Source: JADKAV01 sp963704075 (GTDB lineage: Bacteria; Actinomycetota; Actinomycetes; S36-B12; UBA10799). Taken from it: a stretch of DNA of 64,000 nt. Numbering within the stretch: position 1 is the first letter of the stretch; each line of letters starts with the position of its first letter. The stretch is taken from assembly GCA_963704075.1 (NCBI GenBank), contig CAVPGV010000009.1:275942-339941 (forward strand), written 5' to 3'. The notes below the pieces were generated by a model. The model saw nothing but the letters and a program-made list of their open reading frames with translations. It was not told where the DNA came from and did no database searches. This document shows positions 9,990-18,376 of this stretch, piece by piece. Both the position numbers and the translations under genes were made by a program.

Positions 9990-10395
9990 TCAGAATCCGC
10001 GCGTGAGATCAAGCAGGCGGTCGCGCAGCGCAGTCGCCACCGCCGGCAGCTCACCGGCCGCGAGGTTGAGCAGACCACGATCACGCACTCGCACGGCGCC
10101 TGTGGCATTGCCCCGCATGGCGTGGGTCAATGCCACAGCCAGTTGCGCCATGCCCTTCCACGCGGTGCGCTCCGGTTCCGAGGACACCTTCCAAACCGCT
10201 TCCAAGACCTCGTGCGCTTGGAACGGCAGCCCTTCATCCAGCAGATGACCGGCATGAGCGACCACCGCCGCCGGGCTGGTGTCGATGTCCTCGGGCAACG
10301 GGTGCCACACCCGGGCGCCCGGGCGGCAACGGCCTGCCCAACTCGTCCCGCGGCCGGGCATTGCGGGGGCGTCCGGACGTGTCGCGGTCACGCAT
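9990..10395 (-). CDS. DUF309 protein, one frameshift
   Basis: The start is ATG 10395, giving MRDRDTSGRPRNARPRDELG, the usual N-terminus of actinobacterial DUF309 proteins. Near 10298-10305 the frame shifts by one base, and homology continues with PLPEDIDTSPAAVVAHAGHL. The DUF309 signature LPFQAHEVLEAVWK follows, then an alpha-helical tail. The total is about 135 residues. The family is small, helical and cytosolic, and its function is unknown. The start overlaps the end of the upstream membrane-protein gene by 8 bp, so the two are probably co-transcribed. The frameshift is likely a sequence error. Confidence 0.75.
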
Positions 10396-11554
10396 CCGGT
10401 TGCCCCTTGGCACTGAGATACGCACGCCTGACATCGACCGCCTGTTGCAGCGACGCGCCCACATCCTCGGAGAAGGAGGCCCGGTACACCGGGTCGCTGG
10501 CTGCGTAGACGGTGGTGTAGAAAGCGGCGAACGCTCCCAGGAACGTGGCCACGCGGATCAGTGCGCGGGACAGCACATGGTCCTGGCCGATCGTCCAGAA
10601 CACGTCCGCCGAGCCCAGGTCGCCCAGCCATGCCTGTTGCACGGGTGCGGTGATCGCGACCACGCCGAAGACGATGAAGAAAGCCCAGACCAGAAGCCCG
10701 ATCAGAGCGGCCTGGATCACCTGGGTGGACAGCGCGGCGATGACCATCGCCCGTCGCTGCGGCCGGTGCAGGTCCGCCTCGCCCACCTCCTGCATTCCCT
10801 GCACGACCCCCTCCATCGGCGTGCGCGCGCAGGCGGCCCGCACCTCCTCGATCGGTGCGTCCAGCCGGAGGGTGGCGATCTGATCCCGCGTCCGGTCAAG
10901 GGTCACCAGCACCCCGAAGATGAGCAGCAGGCCGCTGCTGCCCCACAGGACCGGACCGTCGAGACTTCCCGCCACCTGCCACATCTCGGTGTTGATGAAC
11001 AGCACGATCATGACGATCAGCAGCAGCGGCAGGGCCTTCGTGGCGACGGCGTAGAGGTCGCCGGCGGACCGGGCGGTCTGCCGGATCGCCCAACCGGCCA
11101 TCGCCAGCAGCGCGAACCGCGTGACGAAGTAGATGACGCCGAGCAGCAGCACCTGGAGCAGCAGCGACGCGACGACCGTGTGCCAGGTGATGTCGACACC
11201 CTCGATGCGACGGCCGTACTGGATCGCGTCGGGGAGGGCCCCCGCCGCGACGAATCCCAGCAGGACCGGCCAGCCGACCCGTTCGGACGGAGCGAACCAG
11301 TAGCCCCGGCGGCGTTTCGACCACAGTCCCACGAGAACGAGGGCCAGGACGGCCACCAACACCGTGAACACCGGCAGGACCCGGCTGCCGCTGTTGAGAG
11401 CACTCCACAACGCCGACGAGAACTGGACCGCCAGGACCACGATCATCGCAGGCACCGCCCTGGTCCAGATGTGCTCGCCGGAGTTGTAGTCATCGACGAA
11501 CCGCGGTAGTCCGTTGCGCGCGAACCAGGTCTCGGTGCGCCGGATGGGATCCAC
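10388..11554 (-). CDS. Multi-spanning membrane protein of unknown function
   Basis: The 388-residue protein starts at GTG 11554. It has about eight hydrophobic segments, for example MIVVLAVQFSSALWSAL, VFTVLVAVLALVLVGL, WPVLLGFVAAGALPDAI, LLLQVLLLGVIYFVTRFAL and LIGLLVWAFFIVFGVVAI. A central cytosolic stretch is charged (RTRDQIATLRLDAPIEEVRA). No transporter signature is recognised. Similar proteins next to DUF309 genes occur in other actinobacteria as far as I recall. It overlaps the DUF309 start by 8 bp. Confidence 0.75.
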   Translation of the reverse strand: MDPIRRTETWFARNGLPRFVDDYNSGEHIWTRAVPAMIVVLAVQFSSALWSALNSGSRVLPVFTVLVAVLALVLVGLWSKRRRGYWFAPSERVGWPVLLGFVAAGALPDAIQYGRRIEGVDITWHTVVASLLLQVLLLGVIYFVTRFALLAMAGWAIRQTARSAGDLYAVATKALPLLLIVMIVLFINTEMWQVAGSLDGPVLWGSSGLLLIFGVLVTLDRTRDQIATLRLDAPIEEVRAACARTPMEGVVQGMQEVGEADLHRPQRRAMVIAALSTQVIQAALIGLLVWAFFIVFGVVAITAPVQQAWLGDLGSADVFWTIGQDHVLSRALIRVATFLGAFAAFYTTVYAASDPVYRASFSEDVGASLQQAVDVRRAYLSAKGQPDA

Positions 11555-11613
11555 GGGAGAACGCTAGCGCCGACCGATGCGGCGGCGTGGATCCTGCGGG
11601 TGATCCGGCCGGA

Positions 11614-12001
11614 TCAGTCGGTCCCCGTGGCGGTCAACGGTGCCGCGGCCGAGGCCAGTTCACCGGCGAAGGCCGCCACGGATCCATCCAACCGGTCCAG
11701 TTGGCGCTCGCCGAGCATCAGTACCAGATCAGTGGCCGTCCGGGCCAGGACCACCGGGCTGCCGGTGGTGGAAACCATGGCCGCGACGTCCGCCGGCATC
11801 TCGTTGAGGTGGTAGCAGGCGGAACGGCACGCCGAGCGAATCAACGAAAGCGTCCCACTGCTTCTTGCGGCGCACCGGGGAGTGGGTGATGTCGCACAGG
11901 GAGCAGTGGGTGCGTCCGAGGAGGTGCCCCAGCACGTACTTGGCCTCGCCGACGAGCCCGCCGTCCGCGTGATAGACCCCGATGTACTCCGTGATCGCCA
12001 T
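11614..12001 (-). CDS. Conserved hypothetical protein, one frameshift
   Basis: Translation from ATG 12001 gives MAITEYIGVYHADGGLVGEA, then HCSLCDITHSPVRRKKQWDA with a CxxC pair. After GVPFRLL the frame shifts by one base near 11810-11816, and the sequence continues as HLNEMPADVAAMVSTTGSPV to the stop at 11614, about 128 residues in all. The joined product matches a small actinobacterial family that I know only as hypothetical. The CSLC motif suggests metal or redox chemistry, but nothing more can be said. The gene is divergent from the DUF3054 gene with 49 bp between starts. Confidence 0.65.
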
Positions 12002-12050
12002 GGTTCCAGCCTGCGGCCCCCGGAGCCACGCCGCAACTAGACTCGGACGG

Positions 12051-12416
12051 GTGAAGGCGTGGGTGGCTGCGGTTCTGGACTTCGTGTGCGTTCTGGTTTT
12101 CGTCGCCGTGGGGATGCGGGCGCATTCCGAATCCGATTCGGTGGTGCAAGTGGCGGCGCCGTTCCTCGCAGCGCTCGCGCTCGGCTGGATCATCGCGATA
12201 CCGCTGCGCCCACCGGAGTCCCTGCGCGCCGGCCTGGTGATCTGGATCATGACCCTGGTCGGCGGCATGCTGCTGCGGCGCACGTTCGGCGAGGGCACCG
12301 CCGGCGCGTTCATCGCCGTGGCCACCGCGTTCCTGGCGCTGACGATGATCGGGTGGCGCGGGATCGCGCTGCTGGTGGTGCGACGGCGCGGCGGCGACTC
12401 GGCCCCGGCGACCTGA
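12051..12416 (+). CDS. DUF3054 membrane protein
   Basis: The 121-residue protein is predicted to have four membrane segments: AWVAAVLDFVCVLVFVAVGM, VAAPFLAALALGWIIAIPL, AGLVIWIMTLVGGMLLRR and GAFIAVATAFLALTMIGWRG. The pattern LDFVCVLVFVAVG.R.H and the GGMLLRRTFGEGTA..FI stretch fit DUF3054, an actinobacterial family without known function. GTG 12051 is chosen because it begins the first helix. The gene runs convergently towards the thiamine ATPase, leaving 17 bp between the stops. Confidence 0.8.
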   Translation: MKAWVAAVLDFVCVLVFVAVGMRAHSESDSVVQVAAPFLAALALGWIIAIPLRPPESLRAGLVIWIMTLVGGMLLRRTFGEGTAGAFIAVATAFLALTMIGWRGIALLVVRRRGGDSAPAT

Positions 12417-12433
12417 TCGCCGCCACGATCACC

Positions 12434-13326
12434 TCAGCCGGGATCGCGGACGTCGATGTGCACGGTGCGTCCCACCGCGGGCACGCTGCGGGTGTCGGTC
12501 ACGTACGACACGGGCTGCCCGGCCACGGTGCCCGACACCAGGAATCGTCCGTCGTCGAAGGTCCGGCCGGTGACGCGCAGTTCCCACCTGCCCCCTCGCC
12601 TCTGCTGCAAACGCTCCGGCGGATATGCGACGTCGTCGAGGACCGAGAGGCCGACCAGCCGGGCCACGTAGTCGTCGACGGGCGCGTTCCACAACTCGTC
12701 GGCTGTGCCGACCTGGACCAGTTTTCCCTGCTTCAACACGGCCACCCGGTCGGCCATCGTGAACGCCTCATGCCGGTCGTGCGTCACCGCCAGGACGGTC
12801 ATCTCGCGATCGCGCAGAAGCCGTTGGACGTCCAGTACGAGTTCCGCCTTCAGCACCGCGTCCAGCGCGCCGAACGGCTCGTCGAGCAGCACCACCGCCG
12901 GCGCTGGGGCCATCGCCCGGGCCAGGGCGACACGTTGTGCCTGGCCACCACTGAGCGTGTCCACCGCCCTGTCCTGGAAGCCGGCCAGGCCGACCAGATC
13001 CAGCGTCTCGTCGACCCGACGGGCATCGGCGGGCCGTCACTCCGAAGCCCGACGTTCTCCGCGACGTTGAGGTGCGGGAAGAGCAGGTCGTCCTGGAACA
13101 TCATTCCGATCGCCCGGCGGTGTGTGGGGACACCCTCCAAGGGGCGGCCCGCCACCTCGATGCGACCGGTGTAGTCGACCAGCCCCGCCACCGCCCGCAG
13201 GAGCGTGGACTTGCCACCGCCACTGGGCCCCAGGATGCACACGATCTCGCCCTGCCCCACCTCCAGGTCGACGCAGTACAGGACCGGCTGGTCGTAGGAC
13301 ACCGAAACGTTCTGAAGGTGCAGCAT
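12434..13326 (-). CDS. thiQ: Thiamine ABC transporter ATP-binding protein, one frameshift
   Basis: An ABC ATPase of about 297 residues that powers import together with the permease and binding protein upstream. It contains Walker A GPSGGGKST, the Q-loop region MMFQDDLLFPHLNV, signature LSGGQAQRVALARAMA, Walker B VVLLDEPFGALD and switch histidine in AVTHDRHEA. A C-terminal extension of about 100 residues may be a TOBE-like domain. ATG 13326 overlaps the permease stop by one base. A single-base loss near 13031-13038 breaks the frame between AENVGLRSDGP and DARRVDETLDLVGLAG. Thiamine specificity is inferred from the TPP riboswitch ahead of the operon; sequence alone could also suit iron uptake. 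Confidence 0.83.
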
Positions 13327-14915
13327 CAGAAACCTACCGCCCGGTTGAGGCGCACCCGGTCGATCGCCACCACGACCGCGACGGTTACCAGCATCAGCAG
13401 GGCGCCCGCCGCGTACGCCGCGGCGACCGTCACCGCACCCGGCCGGGCCAGCAGGCGGGAGATGGCCACCGGCAGGGTCGGGTCTGCCGGACTGGCGAGG
13501 AAGATGGTCGCCCCGAACTCCCCGATGGTCACCGCGAACGCGAACCCGGTCGCCACCAGCACCGCCGGCAGGACCAGTGGTACGGCCACCGATCGCAGGG
13601 CGTTGACCGGCGACCGCCCCAGGACCGTCGCCACGTGAAGGTACCTCAGGTCGAAACCCTGCAGTGCCGGCGTCAACACCCGCACGACGAACGGCATGGC
13701 CACCAGCGACTGCGCGAGGATGATCAGCAGGCCGGTGTTGCGCAGGTCGATCGGGGGCCGACCGAATGCGAGCAGCATGCCGAGGCCGACGGTGACTGCG
13801 GAGGTGCCCAAGGGAAGCAGAAGCATCGCGTCGACCGAACGCAGCCACCTGCCGCGGCCGCTGAACGCCAGGCCGAACGCCGCCATCCCGCCTATCGTCA
13901 CCGCGATCAGGGTGGCTGCGGCCGCGGTGCGCAGGGAAGCGACTACGGCCGACCACGGATCGACCGAGTTGGTGCTCGTCCCCTGCGCGAACAAGGTCTG
14001 CCACCCCAGCGTGGTCCACTGCCCGTCGATCGTCAGGGATCGGACCAGCACGATCAGCAGCGGTGCCAACACCGCCACGCAGGTGAGGGACACGACGACC
14101 ACCACCGCGATGCGCTGCCGCCACCCGCGCGGGGGTCGCGCGACATCCACGACCGGTCCGGTGACCACGGACGCGGTGTTGCCGACCACCGCGAGCATGG
14201 CGACGACCGCGAGTAACTGCAGCAGTGACAGCGCGGCGGCGGCAGGCAGGTCGAGCAGGTAGGCGGTCTGCCGATAGATCTCCACTTCGAGCGTGCGCAA
14301 CTGTCCCGCGCCGAGGACCTGCACGACGCCGAACGACGTGAAGCTGAACAGGAAGACGATCAACGCCGATGAGCGCAGCCCGGGCCGCAGCAGCGGCCAG
14401 GTCACCCGCCACCAGGCCTGCCAGCGGGAGGCCCCCAGCACCTGTGCGGCCTGCTCCAGACGCGGGTCGATCGTCGACAGCGAACTACCCACCACTCTGA
14501 TCACGACGGCGATGTTGAGGAAGACATGTGCGATGACCAGCCCCCACAACGAACCCGAGAGGTCCACGGCCAGCACCCCGCCGGGACCGATCATCGCCAG
14601 GAAGGCGGCGGCGACCACCACCGTCGGCATCACGAACGGAACCAGCACCAGCGCCCGCACCAGTGCCCGGCCGGGGAACCTGAAGCGTGCCAGGACGACG
14701 GCCGCGGGCATCGCCACGATCATCGTCGCGGCCGTCGACAGGGCGGCCTGGGCGACGGTGAAACCGAGGATGCGCCAGGTGCGACCCGCGCCCACCACCG
14801 CGAGCATGGCCTCTGGACCGTCTTGTGCACCGACCCGGATGACAGCGGCGACCGGGATCACGAAGAGCAGGACGAGGAACAGCAGGGGGACGGCGAGCAC
14901 GACCCGCAGGATCAC
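13326..14915 (-). CDS. thiP: Thiamine ABC transporter permease (fused double domain)
   Basis: This membrane protein of about 529 residues is made of two homologous binding-protein-dependent permease domains, as in ThiP and FbpB. It has around 12 membrane helices. Each half has an EAA-type loop: EQAAQVLGASRWQAWWRVTW in the first, and DLRYLHVATVLGRSPVNALR in the second. The start is probably GTG 14915, which overlaps the thiB stop as GTGA; a GTG-free upstream extension to 14945 would overlap thiB by more than 30 bp. It forms the channel for substrate delivered by the lipoprotein ThiB. The frame is intact. Confidence 0.87.
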   Translation of the reverse strand: MILRVVLAVPLLFLVLLFVIPVAAVIRVGAQDGPEAMLAVVGAGRTWRILGFTVAQAALSTAATMIVAMPAAVVLARFRFPGRALVRALVLVPFVMPTVVVAAAFLAMIGPGGVLAVDLSGSLWGLVIAHVFLNIAVVIRVVGSSLSTIDPRLEQAAQVLGASRWQAWWRVTWPLLRPGLRSSALIVFLFSFTSFGVVQVLGAGQLRTLEVEIYRQTAYLLDLPAAAALSLLQLLAVVAMLAVVGNTASVVTGPVVDVARPPRGWRQRIAVVVVVSLTCVAVLAPLLIVLVRSLTIDGQWTTLGWQTLFAQGTSTNSVDPWSAVVASLRTAAAATLIAVTIGGMAAFGLAFSGRGRWLRSVDAMLLLPLGTSAVTVGLGMLLAFGRPPIDLRNTGLLIILAQSLVAMPFVVRVLTPALQGFDLRYLHVATVLGRSPVNALRSVAVPLVLPAVLVATGFAFAVTIGEFGATIFLASPADPTLPVAISRLLARPGAVTVAAAYAAGALLMLVTVAVVVAIDRVRLNRAVGF

Positions 14916-15926
14916 TCCATGATTGCGGACCACTGATCGATCCATTCGTCACGGCCGGCCGCGATCTCGTCGGGCTGCATCACCACGGGATCCGCAGGTT
15001 GTGGCGCGTACTTCCGGAAGGCCGGCGGAACCTTCGCCCCTTCGATCACCGGGTAGACGAACATCTGCCCGCCGATGTCGTCCTGGAAGGCCTTCGACAA
15101 CATGAAGTCCACGAACGTCTTCGCCCCCGACTCGTTGCGCGCGCCGGCCAGGACCCCGGCGTATTCCACCTGCCTGGAAGCACTGGGCGTCGACATTGGC
15201 GGTGGGCGGCGGGGCCGCGGGATCCTCGGAGAACATCACCTCGGCAGCCGGACTCGTGGAGTAGGACACGACGATCGGACGGTCACCTTCGCCGGATCCA
15301 CCGGAGAACTGCCGGTAGTAGGCGTTGTCCCACCCATCGACCACTTTGACGCCGTTGGCCTTGAGGTCGCGCCAGTACTGCTGCCAGTCCTGCTGGGTCG
15401 CGACGGTGCTGAGCAGAAAGGCGAGCCCGGGGGAGGACGTGGCCGGGTTCTGCACCACCGCGAGGTCCCGGTACTGGGAATCGATCAGGTCCGCGGGGCT
15501 GTCAGGGGCCGGCCTGTTGGCGAAGTAGGCGGTGTCGTAGTTCAGGCACACCGCACCGGTGTCGATCGGCGTGACACCGGGTGCGTCCTGCGCGAGAGCG
15601 GCCGGCGCGCCGGAGGCCTGATAGTCGACGAAGACGCCTGCTTCCTGGGCCCGGCTCAGGAAGGTGTTGTCGACCCCGAACAGCACATCACCTTGTGGGG
15701 CGCCTGCCGACAGGATCGCCGAGTTGACGACCTGGCCGGCGTCACCGTTCTGCACGATCTTGACAGTGAGGCCACTGTCCCGGGTGAACTCGTCGAGCAC
15801 GTCCTGCGACACGGCGAAGGAGTCGTGGGTCACCACCACCACCTCGGAGACCGGCTCGGATTGGGGCTCCGCCTGGCTCGAACAGGCCGCGAGAGCGATG
15901 GTCAGGGATACGATGAGAAGTCGCAC
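14912..15926 (-). CDS. thiB: Thiamine ABC transporter substrate-binding lipoprotein, one frameshift
   Basis: The periplasmic-type binding protein has about 337 residues and starts at GTG 15926. It has a short lipoprotein signal (LLIVSLTIALAACSS). The thiamine/iron-binding-protein fold shows in VVVVTHDSFAVSQDVLDEF, GDVLFGVDNTFLSRA, GAVCLNYDTAYFANR and VVSYSTSPAAEVMF. Near 15175 one extra base in a CC pair breaks the frame; FRQVEYAGVLAGARNESG then continues to the C-terminus. It captures thiamine or a derivative outside the membrane and hands it to ThiP. The ribosome-binding site GGAGG lies inside the TPP aptamer, so expression should fall when TPP is abundant. Confidence 0.88.
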
Positions 15927-15928
15927 GT

Positions 15929-16016
15929 TTCCTCCGCTGGCATTACCCAGATCAGGTTGTGTGGGTCGGCCACGCAGACGGTGACCCTCTCAGCCCGGCT
16001 GACCCGAGCTCCCCAT
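15929..16016 (-). promoter_or_regulatory. TPP riboswitch (thi box)
   Basis: Read on the minus strand, this leader contains the conserved TPP aptamer blocks in order: a GGGGAGC-like P1/P2 strand, CTGAGAGGGTCACC, ACCTGATCTGGGTAATGCC, and AGCGGAGGAAA. The last block ends 2 nt before the GTG start of thiB and includes the Shine-Dalgarno sequence. Control is therefore most likely translational, by hiding the ribosome-binding site when TPP binds. This identifies the downstream ABC operon as a thiamine or thiamine-precursor importer. Confidence 0.95.
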
Positions 16017-16072
16017 GTGACCCCAGGCTACCGCCGGATGTCAGGCTCCGGACACCGGTACCTTGGGAAGCC

Positions 16073-16666
16073 ATGGATGCGGAGTGGTTCGGCTACGCCG
16101 GCGCGGCACTGATGACGGCCATGTCGCTGCCACAGATCGCGCGCATCGTGCGTGACCGCAGCGCGGCGGGGGTCAGCCTTCTGACGTGGACGATCTTCGC
16201 ACTGTCCGGCACCAGCTGGCTGGCGTACGGACTGATCCTTCAGGCACCCGCGATCATCGTCGGCAACGTGACGTTCATCGCCACGACAGTGCCGGTGGTG
16301 GTCCTGCTGCTGCGGCGGCAGCACGCGTGGCCGCTGCCCGCGGCCGTGCTGGTACCACTGGTCGCGGTGGCGGTAGGGGTCGCGGTGCTGAGCCTCCTGC
16401 CCGGTGCGGTGGCCTCCAGCCTGGGGGTGGTGTGCGGCATCCTGACCACAGTTCCGCAACTGCTCGAATCGATCAGCCGGCGCAGGGCGGGGGCTACTTC
16501 CGAGGTGTCGTTGGCCACGCTGTTCCTGCTGCTGGCCGGGCAGTCCCTGTGGCTGACGTACGGGCTCACCCGCCCGGACCTGCCGATGATCGTGACGAAC
16601 GTCGTGGCGGTCACGGTGACAACCAGCCTGATCGCCGTGGAGTCCCGGACTCCTGCGAGAGTGTGA
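16073..16666 (+). CDS. PQ-loop repeat membrane protein (SWEET/SemiSWEET-like)
   Basis: The 197-residue protein is predicted to have about seven short helices and two PQ-loop triple-helix repeats. The signature SLPQIARIVRDRSAAGVSLL occurs near residue 19 and TTVPQLLESISRRRAG near residue 125. Each is followed by a helix ending in SWLAYGL or SLWLTYGL. PQ-loop proteins transport sugars, amino acids or cofactors. It starts at ATG 16073, divergent from the TPP riboswitch and thiBPQ. That proximity hints at vitamin-related transport, but no shared regulatory RNA is seen on this side, so the substrate is open. Confidence 0.83.
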   Translation: MDAEWFGYAGAALMTAMSLPQIARIVRDRSAAGVSLLTWTIFALSGTSWLAYGLILQAPAIIVGNVTFIATTVPVVVLLLRRQHAWPLPAAVLVPLVAVAVGVAVLSLLPGAVASSLGVVCGILTTVPQLLESISRRRAGATSEVSLATLFLLLAGQSLWLTYGLTRPDLPMIVTNVVAVTVTTSLIAVESRTPARV

Positions 16667-16692
16667 GGGGCCGTCGCGACGGGTCCTGATCC

Positions 16693-16799
16693 GTTGGACT
16701 TGCGTACGGACGTTGGAGATCGGTACAGACGTTGGACAGGCAACGCCCGTGCAACTCCAACCCCGGTGCCCAAGTCCAACATCTGTGCGCAACTCCAAC
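16693..16799. repeat. Inverted repeat built from 19-bp units (GTTGGA element, copy A)
   Basis: GTTGGA begins at 16693, 16712 and 16731, spaced exactly 19 bp. After a 19-bp centre, the complement TCCAAC begins at 16756, 16775 and 16794, again spaced 19 bp. The units also share a G.AC..AC tail, so the whole block folds into a long imperfect hairpin. A second copy with the same layout lies at 50908-51008. Copy A sits between the PQ-loop gene and the CsoR-like operator. Confidence 0.85.
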
Positions 16800-16809
16800 G
16801 CCTGGTGAA

Positions 16810-16825
16810 ATACCCCCTGGGGTAT
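16810..16825 (+). promoter_or_regulatory. CsoR-family operator overlapping a promoter
   Basis: ATACCCCCTGGGGTAT is a 7-2-7 perfect palindrome of the type bound by CsoR/CstR/RcnR repressors that sense copper, persulfide or nickel/cobalt. A -10-like TATAGT at 16823-16828 overlaps its right arm, and the ATG of the next gene is at 16835, so the transcript is probably leaderless. No csoR gene is present in the window. Confidence 0.75.
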
Positions 16826-16834
16826 AGTGAAGTC

Positions 16835-17326
16835 ATGCCAACCTGCCCCTTCACGGCCTTTCTCAGTTGGCCCCTGCGGCGGTGGATCGTCGCTGCGGCC
16901 GTGGCTGCAGGCACGTTCCTGCTGCTCGGCCTGAGCACCGCGGTGATCCCCAACCCCGTCTTCAGCCGAAGCATCCCGCCGACGAGCTGGGCGATGAACG
17001 TGCTGATCGTGACGTCGGTCCTCACCGGGCTGCTCACCGCCACATACGTCGCCGCAACCACCCCGTCCGGACTAGACCGCAAAGGCACGGTCGGTGCCCT
17101 GCTGGCATACCTGGCCATCGGCTGCCCCGTGTGCAACAAGTTGGCACTGATCGTTCTCGGCGCGTCCGGTGCGGTGCAGTTCTTCGCCCCGATGCAGCCC
17201 TATCTGGCGGCCGCGGGGATCATCGCGCTGCTGTGGGCCCTTTCGGTGCGGCTGCGCGGTGAGATGACGTGCGGCTGGTCCCCGCCGGTCGAACAACCCA
17301 CTGAGGCCGAACGGCTGGGATCGTGA
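16835..17326 (+). CDS. Four-helix membrane protein with conserved GCPVCNK motif
   Basis: The 163-residue protein has four predicted membrane helices: IVAAAVAAGTFLLLGLSTAV, MNVLIVTSVLTGLLTATYVA, a segment around AIGCPVCNKLALIVLGASGA, and YLAAAGIIALLWALSV. The cysteine pair inside GCPVCNK could bind a metal or take part in thiol chemistry, and MPTCPF at the N-terminus adds a third cysteine. ATG 16835 lies directly behind a CsoR-type operator, so the gene is probably induced by copper or reactive sulfur. It overlaps the next gene by 4 bp (GTGA). The function is unknown; a role in metal or sulfur stress is inference from the operator and cysteines. Confidence 0.75.
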   Translation: MPTCPFTAFLSWPLRRWIVAAAVAAGTFLLLGLSTAVIPNPVFSRSIPPTSWAMNVLIVTSVLTGLLTATYVAATTPSGLDRKGTVGALLAYLAIGCPVCNKLALIVLGASGAVQFFAPMQPYLAAAGIIALLWALSVRLRGEMTCGWSPPVEQPTEAERLGS

Positions 17327-18342
17327 GTTTCCGCCTGGACTCGTTCGCGCCCAATTGGGGGGCGTCGGTGATGGGCACCTCCGTGGTCGCAGTCGCGACC
17401 GCCGCGATCGGCTGGCCGGTGTGGATCTCCCGGACGCTTCTCATCCTCGCGTCCCTGGTGGCCGTCGTGGTCCTGGTGGTCACCGGCGCCCGGTGGGTCC
17501 GGCATCGGGAGCTGGCTCTGGCCGACCTGCGCCATCCGATCAAGGGCGGAATGACGGCCACGGTCGCCGGCGGCCTTCTCGCCTGGGCCGTGGCGATCGG
17601 GCGGATCGGAGCCGGTTGGCTGCCCGACGACCTCGTGACCGTCGCCGTTGCCGTACTGACCGTGTCGGGGGCTGTGGTCGCGCTCATGATCGGCTGGGCG
17701 TTCATGACCAACCTGTTCACCAGTCAGAGCACCCCCACCGAGCACATCAGCGGCGCCTGGTTCATCCCGCCGGTGGTGACGATCATCATCCCGCTCGCTC
17801 TGGTTCCGCTGGCCCTCGAACTGCCCGACATCTCCGCGGACCTGTTGGCACTCGGATGGGGTTTCCTTGGAATGGGCGCAGTTCTCTACTTCGTGGTGAC
17901 CGCGGTGCTGTTCCTGCGCACCGTGTCCCATCCGTTGCCTCCGGACGCCCTGGCGCCGACGTTGTTCATCGGGATGGGTCCTGCCGGGCTCATGGGCCTG
18001 GACATGGTGCGCCTCGCGCAAGCCTCCGGAAACCCTGGACTGGTCGAGGCGATGACGCCGCTGGCCACCATGATGTGGGGCTTCGGCTTCTGGTGGATGA
18101 TCGCGTCCCTGCTGGTGATCCGGCGTGGCTACGGACGACTGCCGTTCTCGCTGTCCTGGTGGGGTTTCGTGTTTCCGTTCGGTGCGTGGACGGTCGCCAC
18201 GAGCGTGCTCGCGCAGACCTGGGATGCCGGCCTGTTCGACGTGCTGGCCTGGATCGCCACCGTGGTCCTGGTCGCCCTGTGGCTGATGACCTCCATCAGC
18301 ACCCTCGCCGGGATCCGGCGCGGGACCATCTGGGCGCACTGA
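17323..18342 (+). CDS. TDT/SLAC1-family anion transporter (TehA/Ssu1-like)
   Basis: The 339-residue protein has about ten hydrophobic helices. Its N-terminal NWGASVMGTSVVAVATA is typical of the tellurite-resistance/dicarboxylate transporter (TDT) family. It also has GAWFIPPVVTIIIPLALVPL and FIGMGPAGLMGLDMVRLAQA. TDT members include TehA, malate permease Mae1, the yeast sulfite exporter Ssu1 and plant SLAC1 channels. GTG 17323 overlaps the previous gene's stop, so both share the CsoR-type promoter. Under a persulfide-sensing CstR-like repressor, sulfite export would make sense; under a copper sensor it would not be obvious. A convergent stem-loop follows. Confidence 0.82.
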   Translation: MSFRLDSFAPNWGASVMGTSVVAVATAAIGWPVWISRTLLILASLVAVVVLVVTGARWVRHRELALADLRHPIKGGMTATVAGGLLAWAVAIGRIGAGWLPDDLVTVAVAVLTVSGAVVALMIGWAFMTNLFTSQSTPTEHISGAWFIPPVVTIIIPLALVPLALELPDISADLLALGWGFLGMGAVLYFVVTAVLFLRTVSHPLPPDALAPTLFIGMGPAGLMGLDMVRLAQASGNPGLVEAMTPLATMMWGFGFWWMIASLLVIRRGYGRLPFSLSWWGFVFPFGAWTVATSVLAQTWDAGLFDVLAWIATVVLVALWLMTSISTLAGIRRGTIWAH

Positions 18343-18343
18343 C

Positions 18344-18364
18344 CGGGTCAACTGCGCTGACCCG
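18344..18364. terminator. Stem-loop between convergent genes
   Basis: CGGGTCA and TGACCCG pair perfectly around a 7-base loop, immediately after the transporter stop and 12 bp before the stop of the opposing permease gene. It could end transcription from both sides. Confidence 0.6.
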
Positions 18365-18376
18365 ACCGCTGTCGCC

